From Bacteroidota bacterium (GTDB lineage Bacteria; Bacteroidota; Bacteroidia; AKYH767-A; 2013-40CM-41-45): DNA of 64,000 nucleotides. The stretch is from NCBI GenBank assembly GCA_016711505.1, contig JADJSV010000001.1:620001-684000 (forward strand), given 5' to 3'. Made by a program: the position numbers and the translations under genes. Position 1 is the stretch's first letter. Each line of letters starts with the position of its first letter. Below, piece by piece: positions 57,677 to 64,000 of the stretch. The notes under the pieces are model-generated. The model had not been told where the DNA came from. It saw only the letters and a program-made list of their open reading frames with translations, and did no database searches.

Positions 57677-60155
57677 TTGAAGAAGATTCTGTACTTTATT
57701 GCATTCTTGACTTTTCCTGCAATGGTTTATTCCCAGTTACCGGGAGAAATTGATACTACATTTGGAACACCAATTAAAGAGAATTTTTATACAAGTGGAA
57801 TAGCATATTCACTTCATAGTAAGGTATTGGTTCAACCTGATGGAAAGTTAATTCTTGGAAGTGATCTTTTTGAATTCAACAGTGGACATATAGTTTTAAA
57901 TGTAACAAGATTGAATGAAAATGACACTTTTGATTCTTTAGGTTTTGACAATAATAATCCAGGTCTTGATGAAGGGTATTTTCACGATCTTGCATTACAA
58001 AGCGATGGTAAGATCCTAGTAGCAGGTCAAGATTTTGATACCTCATTATCAAATCATAACCTAATAAGATTAAATTCTGATCGCACAATCGACACGTCTT
58101 TTCATCATGCAGTGTACCAAGGACCCGTATGGACAATGGTTCCACAACAGAATGGAAAAATTCTGGTGGGTGGAAATTTTGCAACTGTGGATGGAATTAT
58201 GCAGGAGAATATGGTAAGAGTGAATTTTGATGGAACGAGAGATTCTACCTTCGATATTAGAGGATTGAATTATTCCGTTAAAGTTATCACTGATGATACC
58301 ATAAATGACAGGATTTTTGCCGCAGGACCATTTACCCAATGTCATGGAGAATTTTACAATGGTTTGGTTGCACTGAAATACGATGGATCTCTTGATACTT
58401 CCTGGCATAATCCCGGAATTACAAATATTGTTGATTTGTCGGTAGATGGTACCGGCAAATTATTGGTAGCAACAAAAGGTGGAATCAGACGCCTCAATAT
58501 TGATGGGACAAATGACACTTCTTTTGATATTGGGACAGTAACAGGATTAGGTTATATATATGATATTGCACTGGATCAGAATGGTAAGATACTTGTTGCT
58601 GGAACTTTTTCTGAATTTAAAGGGATCAATCAGCACACCATTTGTCGATTGTTAAGCGATGGTAATATTGACACTACATTCTGGTCTAATTACAGATATC
58701 CTAATACAGGTGGACAAGGGATCTATTCCATTGCAATAGAAAGTACAGGTAATATAGTTTGTAGAGGTTCGTTTTATACCTATGAAAACTTTGAGAGGTG
58801 GGGTATTATGAGACTTGAACCTGATGGTTATCTTCATTATTCTTTTATTCCAAAATATGGTCTCAATAAAGGATGTTCGTCTTGTTATGCAAATGCTTCA
58901 GATATTGCAGTTCAACAAGATGGAAAAATACTTGTGGGTGGCGACTTTGCAGGTTATGACGGATATAGCCAGGAAGCGTTGATAAGACTTGAAACCAATG
59001 GTAGAGTTGATACTTCATTTAATACACAATTGTTTTATTCAGGAAGACCGTCGGTAAGCCAAATTGTAATTGATCAAGCAATACAGAAAATATATCTTTT
59101 GGGATCTTTTTCCGGAACAGGAAGTTTTAATCAATCTTACATTTTAAGATTGAATTTTGATGGTTCTCCTGACACAACATTTGTATTGGATTCAACAATT
59201 GTTAATAATGGATTTCACAGGATGGCTTTACAGCCTGATGGAAAGTTGATCCTTACTGGTAATTTTTTAACTTTTGGTTCTCCAACTTCTAAGTATATTT
59301 TGCGAATAGATGCAACAGGGGCGATAGATCCAACATTTAATCCAGGTGTTGGCTTTAATCCAGCATTTCTGCCGGCTATAGTTCTACAACCGGATGGTAA
59401 AATTGTCGTTGGAGGAGATTTCAGTTCTTATGATGGTCATAGCGTAAATAATATTGTAAGAATAAATACAGATGGATCTTACGATAGTACATTTGTTACA
59501 GGGACAGGTTTTAGTAACAGATTGACGAATTTGATTCTCGGGTCTAATGGAAATATAATTGCCGGAGGGTATTTTAGCTTATATAATGGAAACTCATCCA
59601 ACTTAATTGCTTCTATCAGATCCAATGGAGATTTTGATTCTACCTTTATGTCAACTCTTAATTCTGGCTCGGGACATTATATTTCTGCTATGCTTCTGCA
59701 ATCAGATGGAAAGATAGTAACAGGTGGATTTTTTAATGCAGGTAATTATAGTGGCTTAGCAAGATTGAACCTTGACGGTACAATTGACAGCAGCATCTTT
59801 ATTCAGAGTTATCCGGGTGCAGGTGGAGGATGTTTTTCATCTGATGCAAGTGGCAGACTACTAATGGGTGGTGCGTTCAATAAATATGATGGTTACCTGA
59901 TAAACTGCCTTACAAGAATTTACATGGATAATTTACCAGAAGCTAATCGTAACGCTTGATCTTTCAAAAGTAAGATCTGTCAGTGAAATTCGAATCATAG
60001 ATATGAACGGTAGAATTTTGAAAAATATTAAAATGAGAAATCAGTTCCGGGAGAATTTAAATATTGATTTGAGCGAAATTCCTTCTGGATTATATATTCT
60101 AACCCGGGTCTTTGACGACAAAAGAAGAAGTGTGAGATTTAATGTTGTGAAATAA
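57677..60155 (+). CDS. Delta-60 repeat protein with T9SS type A sorting domain, frameshifted at the C-terminus
   Basis: The TTG start gives the signal peptide KKILYFIAFLTFPAMVYSQ. At least eight delta-60 repeats follow (for example LVQPDGKLILGSDL, AVQQDGKILVGGDFAGYDG, VLQPDGKIVVGGDFSSYDG), which fold as a beta-propeller. The first frame ends at 59959 with NLPEANRNA. The next frame continues IVTLDLSKVRSVSEIRIIDM, then NGRILKN and IPSGLYIL to a stop at 60155, the later part of a type A signal. The usual YPNP start is missing, so 10-20 residues seem lost at the break. It would be T9SS-secreted if repaired. Confidence 0.85.
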
Positions 60156-60870
60156 TATTGCAAACTTCAAAGTTGAGTGATATTTAAACAGCGTATTATT
60201 TTCATTTGCAGAACTAAGAATATAGATTTGGTTGCTGATTTTAATAATACATTCTCCACTCGGTCGTAATTGAATAAAAAATTCACAGGTTTTTGTGTGA
60301 GTTTGAGTGTGGAGAGTGGCGAACTAACGAAGAACTTTCTTGGGTGAGACTTTGTTCTCTTTTTTTTGGATTTTTTTTAAAACAAAAACGCCACAGGGGA
60401 AGCTGTGGCGCTTGAATTGACTATTCACCTAAACAATACCTAAATTTTATTTTCATGAGGCAGGAAAAAAGTAACGGTCGTTTAAAATACCGGTTTGGAA
60501 ACACGAGATCCGGTAACGGCCGTTACTTGAATTTCAATCGCGCCGGCTGAGATTTGGGGGAATGCCGACTGAGAAAACCTGCAACTATTTTTACTGGCAG
60601 TTTCAATTAAATTTACTCCTGCTGTTACTAAAGAACGATTTAATGACGCTAAACTATTGGGATTTTTAGTTCAAAAACGGGCTTTTTTGTCAACTGCCGA
60701 AAAACTCAGGTGAACGATGCCTTATCGTAGGCGAATATTTCCGCATCACCTGAAGTAGTTTAAAATTAACAAATCAACCTCAACTGATTTTCAGCTTGTT
60801 AAGGATAGTTAACAGATTTTTATTCTAAGCACTTTCTATTAGCTTCGCTTTCCATTACAACCAAAAAAAT
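60156..60870. other. 715-bp gene-free structured region
   Basis: Contains the second GAGACTTTGTTCTCT motif (60346-60360) and a hairpin CGCCACAG/CTGTGGCG (60389-60410) whose T-rich side is on the minus strand. It also holds a nested inverted repeat AAGTAACGGTCGT/ACGGCCGTTACTT (60469-60528, with ACCGG/CCGGT inside) and CAGGTGA ... GCATCACCTG (60707-60752). A 31-codon frame at 60455-60550 (starting MRQEKSNGRLKYRFGN) lies over the nested repeat and is probably chance. It may hold an RNA gene or leader of the peptidase. Confidence 0.5.
60346..60360. repeat. GAGACTTTGTTCTCT motif, copy 2
   Basis: Identical to 47181-47195, and followed by a T-run. GAGA and TCTC can pair across ACAAAG on the minus strand. 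Confidence 0.45.
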
Positions 60871-62991
60871 ATGAGAAAATCATTACTTCTTTGCATCGCT
60901 GTCTTTATAGCCGGAACAGCTCAATCACAATTCAAATATCCTCCTACTGCCAAACAAGATCAAAAAGATACTTACTTCGGTACTGAGATCAGCGACCCTT
61001 ATCGCTGGCTGGAAGATGATCGCTCTGCTGAAACGGGACAATGGGTCAAAGAACAAAATATCGTTACCGAAAATTATCTCAAAACAATTCCTTTCAGAGA
61101 CAATTTAAAAAAACGACTTACACAACTTTGGAATTTTCCGAAATCTGCTTCTCCTTTTAAAGCAGGGAAAAACTATTTCGTTTATACAAATAACGGTCTG
61201 CAAAATCAATTCGTATTGAACATACTCAGAGGTTCCATCTCTGCAAAACCGGAAGTATTTCTCGACCCGAATACAATGTCATCTGATGGCACAACAAACA
61301 TCGGCACAATCTCCGTTTCAAACGACGGAAAATATATGGCCTATGCATTCTCAAAAGCCGGGAGCGACTGGCAGGAAATCAACATAAAAAATACTATCGA
61401 TGGCGGTATGCTGACTGATAAAGTTGAATGGGTGAAATTCTCCGGAATTGCATGGAGAGCAGGCGGATTTTTCTATTCGCGATACGACAAACCTGATGAG
61501 AAAAATGTACTCAAAGGTCAGAATGAATTTCAAAAGATCTACTTCCATATTGCAGGAACTCCTCAGAGTGTTGATCAGTTGATCTATGAAGACAAAGCTC
61601 ATCCGCAAAGAAATTTCGGTGCGGGAACTACTGATGATGAAAACTGGTTGATCATCTCCGGCTCGGAAGGTACCAGTGGAAATAATGTGATCGTTAAAGA
61701 TCTTGAAACACCGGATACAAAATTCGTGACTTTAGTTTCTGATTTTGAATATGACAATGCAGTTGTAGATAATGAAGGAAGTAACTTTTTCATTCTTACA
61801 AATAAAGATGCATCCCGCTATAAACTCATTTCTGTGGATGCTAAAAATCCAGCAGCTCCACCGGTTGTAATAATCCCTGAATCAAAAGATGTTCTCATCT
61901 CTGTCAGCGCCGGAAAAAATTTCCTTATTGCACAATATATGCACAATGCAACAGGCTTACTAAAAGTTTTCTCGAGAAAAGGTGAGTTCCTCTATGATAT
62001 TCCACTTGCTTCAATCGGTGCAGTTGATCAGATCACTGCAAGTAAGAAAGATTCTAAAATGTTTTACTCACTTGACTCCTACACTGCCCCATCAACTATC
62101 TATCAATTTGATTTGGACTCAAAATTACAGACCGTTTTTTTCAAACCAAAAATGGACCTGAATCTTGATGAATATGAAACGAAGCAAGTATTTTATCCAA
62201 GTAAGGATGGCACTTCGATCTCTATGTTCATCTTCCACAAAAAAGGAATTGAATTGAACGGAAATAATCCGACAATGATATTTGGCTACGGCGGATTCAA
62301 TATTCCTATGACGCCACAATTCAAGATCGAAAGAATGTTGTTTCTTGAAAATGGCGGCATCTATGCCATTGCAAACTTACGCGGTGGCGGAGAATATGGC
62401 GAAGAATGGCACGAAGCCGGAACAAAATTAAAGAAGCAAAATACATTCGACGATTGTATTGCTGCTGCTGAATATCTGATCAAAGAAAAATATACCAATC
62501 CTTCAAAACTTGCACTTAGCGGCAGATCAAATGGCGGATTACTTGTTGGTGCAGTCATGACTCAACGTCCCGACCTTTTCAAAGTTGCTATTCCAACAGT
62601 TGGAGTACTAGACATGCTACGCTACCACAAATTTACAATCGGCTGGGCATGGAAAAGTGATTATGGCTCCAGTGAAGACGAACCGAATTTCAAAAACCTG
62701 CTTTCTTTCTCACCACTTCATAACATCAAAGAAAGAACAAATTATCCTGCAACTCTTGTTATCACCGGCGATCATGACGACAGAGTTGTTCCGGCACATT
62801 CATTCAAATTCATTGCTACCCTTCAGGAAAAATACAAAGGCGATGATCCTGTAATGGTAAGAATTGATGTCAACTCAGGACATGCTTCTACTACTGCATT
62901 AGGCTCCAGCAAACCGGTAAGTAAACAGATCGATGAGCAGACGGATATATTTAGTTTCTTGATGTATAATCTGGGGATGACGGTGAAGTAA
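60871..62991 (+). CDS. Prolyl oligopeptidase family serine peptidase (S9A)
   Basis: 706 residues, signal peptide RKSLLLCIAVFIAGTAQSQ. The N-terminal and middle parts (YPPTAKQDQKDTYFGTEISD, then a seven-bladed propeller) precede the alpha/beta hydrolase domain: Ser553 in SGRSNGG, Asp637 in GDHDDRVVPAHS, His671 in NSGHAS. It cleaves after proline in short peptides, probably in the periplasm. It stands alone with a long structured upstream region and a heptamer hairpin downstream. Confidence 0.95.
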   Translation: MRKSLLLCIAVFIAGTAQSQFKYPPTAKQDQKDTYFGTEISDPYRWLEDDRSAETGQWVKEQNIVTENYLKTIPFRDNLKKRLTQLWNFPKSASPFKAGKNYFVYTNNGLQNQFVLNILRGSISAKPEVFLDPNTMSSDGTTNIGTISVSNDGKYMAYAFSKAGSDWQEINIKNTIDGGMLTDKVEWVKFSGIAWRAGGFFYSRYDKPDEKNVLKGQNEFQKIYFHIAGTPQSVDQLIYEDKAHPQRNFGAGTTDDENWLIISGSEGTSGNNVIVKDLETPDTKFVTLVSDFEYDNAVVDNEGSNFFILTNKDASRYKLISVDAKNPAAPPVVIIPESKDVLISVSAGKNFLIAQYMHNATGLLKVFSRKGEFLYDIPLASIGAVDQITASKKDSKMFYSLDSYTAPSTIYQFDLDSKLQTVFFKPKMDLNLDEYETKQVFYPSKDGTSISMFIFHKKGIELNGNNPTMIFGYGGFNIPMTPQFKIERMLFLENGGIYAIANLRGGGEYGEEWHEAGTKLKKQNTFDDCIAAAEYLIKEKYTNPSKLALSGRSNGGLLVGAVMTQRPDLFKVAIPTVGVLDMLRYHKFTIGWAWKSDYGSSEDEPNFKNLLSFSPLHNIKERTNYPATLVITGDHDDRVVPAHSFKFIATLQEKYKGDDPVMVRIDVNSGHASTTALGSSKPVSKQIDEQTDIFSFLMYNLGMTVK

Positions 62992-63020
62992 TCCTGGGAC
63001 TTTGGAGGTCAAAAAAGGAA

Positions 63021-63094
63021 GGTCAGAGGTCAAAGGTCAGAGGTCACGCTACTTACTTGTAAGATGCGTGACCTCTGACTTTTGACCTCTGACC
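63021..63094. repeat. Heptamer-armed hairpin (GGTCAGA/GGTCAAA type)
   Basis: The 29-nt arms 63021-63049 and 63066-63094 pair with a single mismatch. The 16-nt loop TACTTACTTGTAAGAT shares ACTTACTTGTAA with the 34180 copy and resembles that of the 20410 copy. It follows the peptidase gene. Confidence 0.92.
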
Positions 63095-63213
63095 TAGTTC
63101 CTCTGACCAAATAACAAAGCTCTTACTTTTGAACATCCCACTCTGAAAAGTCAAAACACTGCTGCAACAAACCGAGGCAGAATTTCCTACTTTTGTACAA
63201 AAGGAATTCATTC

Positions 63214-64000
63214 ATGAAATTAAAAGTAGGTATCGTTTTTGGCGGATTTTTCGAGGGAAAGGGAAATTTCATTTGCAGGTGGACGAACTGTTTACGACAA
63301 TTTAAATAAATCACTATTTGATGCCGTGCCGATTTTTGTGGACAGCTTTGGAAATTTTGTTCTTCTGGATTGGCAATATATTTACAAAGGTAGCATCAGA
63401 GATTTTTATCCACCTGTCGATAAACTTCCGGGATCATCGAATGAATTTCAGATCTACGCAGAAAGTTTAGGTGAATTAAAACCATATGAACAGGAAGCTT
63501 TAATTTCTTCGATCGGAAAAAAAATTCAGCTCTCTGATCTGTCAAACATAATTGATTTTGCTTTCTTATGTCTGCACGGTCCATATGGTGAAGATGGCCG
63601 CATACAAGGCTTGTTTGAATATTTGGGAATTCCTTATTCAGGTTCAGGAATTTTATCTTCTGCAATCGGTATCAATAAAGCCGTTCAGAAAAAATTAATG
63701 GTCGCATCAGGTTTTGAAAGTCCGGCATTCTTTTCTGTGATGAAAGAAGATTTCAGTTCCGATAAGATCTACACACTGTTCGACAGAGTAAAGCGCGAGA
63801 TCGGTTTTCCTTGCGTCGTTAAACCGGCGAATCAAGGTTCTTCAATCGGAGTTTCTATTCTCAATAATGAATCAAAAGAAGAATTTGAAAAAGCACTACT
63901 CAATGCATTTTTTGTTAAGACTCTGAATGCTGATGAATGGAATGCCGTAAAAAATCAAACTGAATATATCCGCACGCTTACTGATATCCGTGAAGGTGTC
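63214..64000 (+). CDS. ddl: D-alanine--D-alanine ligase, frameshifted and cut by the window end
   Basis: Joins two D-Ala for peptidoglycan precursors. ATG 63214 (MKLKVGIVFGGF) is followed by a T5 run (63244-63248) in GGATTTTTCGAGG. Dropping one T gives FSREREISFAGGRTVYDNLN and then clean family sequence: FLCLHGPYGEDGRIQGLFEY, GINKAVQKKLM and the ATP-grasp GFPCVVKPANQGSSIGVS. The frame remains open to base 64000. A TACTTTTG element at 63188-63195 may be its -7 box. Confidence 0.92.

Noticed and set aside
60455..60550. 31-codon frame starting MRQEKSNGRLKYRFGN
   Set aside because: It lies over a nested inverted repeat, which explains the repeated NGR/GNGR pattern; no supporting evidence for translation.

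Overview
The window is about 38-40% GC and reads as a chromosome segment of an uncultured Bacteroidota (class Bacteroidia in the broad sense; I cannot place it lower). Evidence: the spoT-fur-STAS-purA order, a BatA-type N-terminal double-membrane-segment protein, a GldI-like FKBP lipoprotein pair behind a DHH phosphoesterase, several type IX secretion (T9SS) cargo proteins with type A or type B sorting domains, LytTR regulators, and promoters of the form TTTG/TTG-N18-20-TAnnTTTG. No rRNA, tRNA or CRISPR array was seen.

Layout. 1-8.7 kb: stringent response (spoT), Fur, a STAS protein, purA, a TIGR02757 protein, a BatA/von Willebrand protein and a dihydroorotase homologue that has lost three of its six metal ligands. 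8.8-10.5 kb: LMW phosphatase, RsmI-like methyltransferase, acetyltransferase. 10.6-10.8 kb: a non-coding element with 22-bp terminal inverted repeats. 11-16.2 kb (minus): lipoproteins, FKBP isomerases, DHH phosphoesterase, S8 protease. 16.5-23.5 kb: aminotransferase, OmpR-type two-component pair, PhyH dioxygenase, short-chain dehydrogenase, S1/P1-like nuclease/phospholipase. 23.5-27 kb (minus): ABC transporter plus LytS/LytTR pair, resembling a peptide-antibiotic resistance module. 27-34.2 kb: Coq7-like diiron protein, ComB, GcvT, and a polysaccharide cluster (glycosyltransferase, NAD epimerase, broken 4,6-dehydratase). 34.4-49 kb: housekeeping genes (miaE, desaturase, GT51 transglycosylase, rocD, rlmD, NlpC/P60, phosphoribosyltransferase, aroK, universal stress protein, TerC, asnB) plus a pair of degenerate sensor-like membrane proteins. 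49.4-60.2 kb: a 2.6-kb-codon PKD/Ig-like surface protein and a delta-60 repeat protein. 60.9-64 kb: prolyl oligopeptidase and a truncated ddl.

Two features stand out. First, at least six gene borders carry long hairpins whose arms are runs of degenerate heptamers. The heptamer differs from locus to locus (TTCAAAG, GGTCAAA, GGTCAGA, GGTTGCA-like, GTAAGTA), yet within each locus the two arms match, and three copies share the apical core CTTACTTGTAA or a close variant. They look like one repeat family whose arms change together. Single-arm and 9-10-mer CGCAGA relatives are also present. Second, about nine genes are broken: six or so by one base, usually in a homopolymer, and three by internal gaps that remove conserved motifs. 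The single-base breaks look like sequencing or assembly error; the gaps may be real deletions or assembly collapse.
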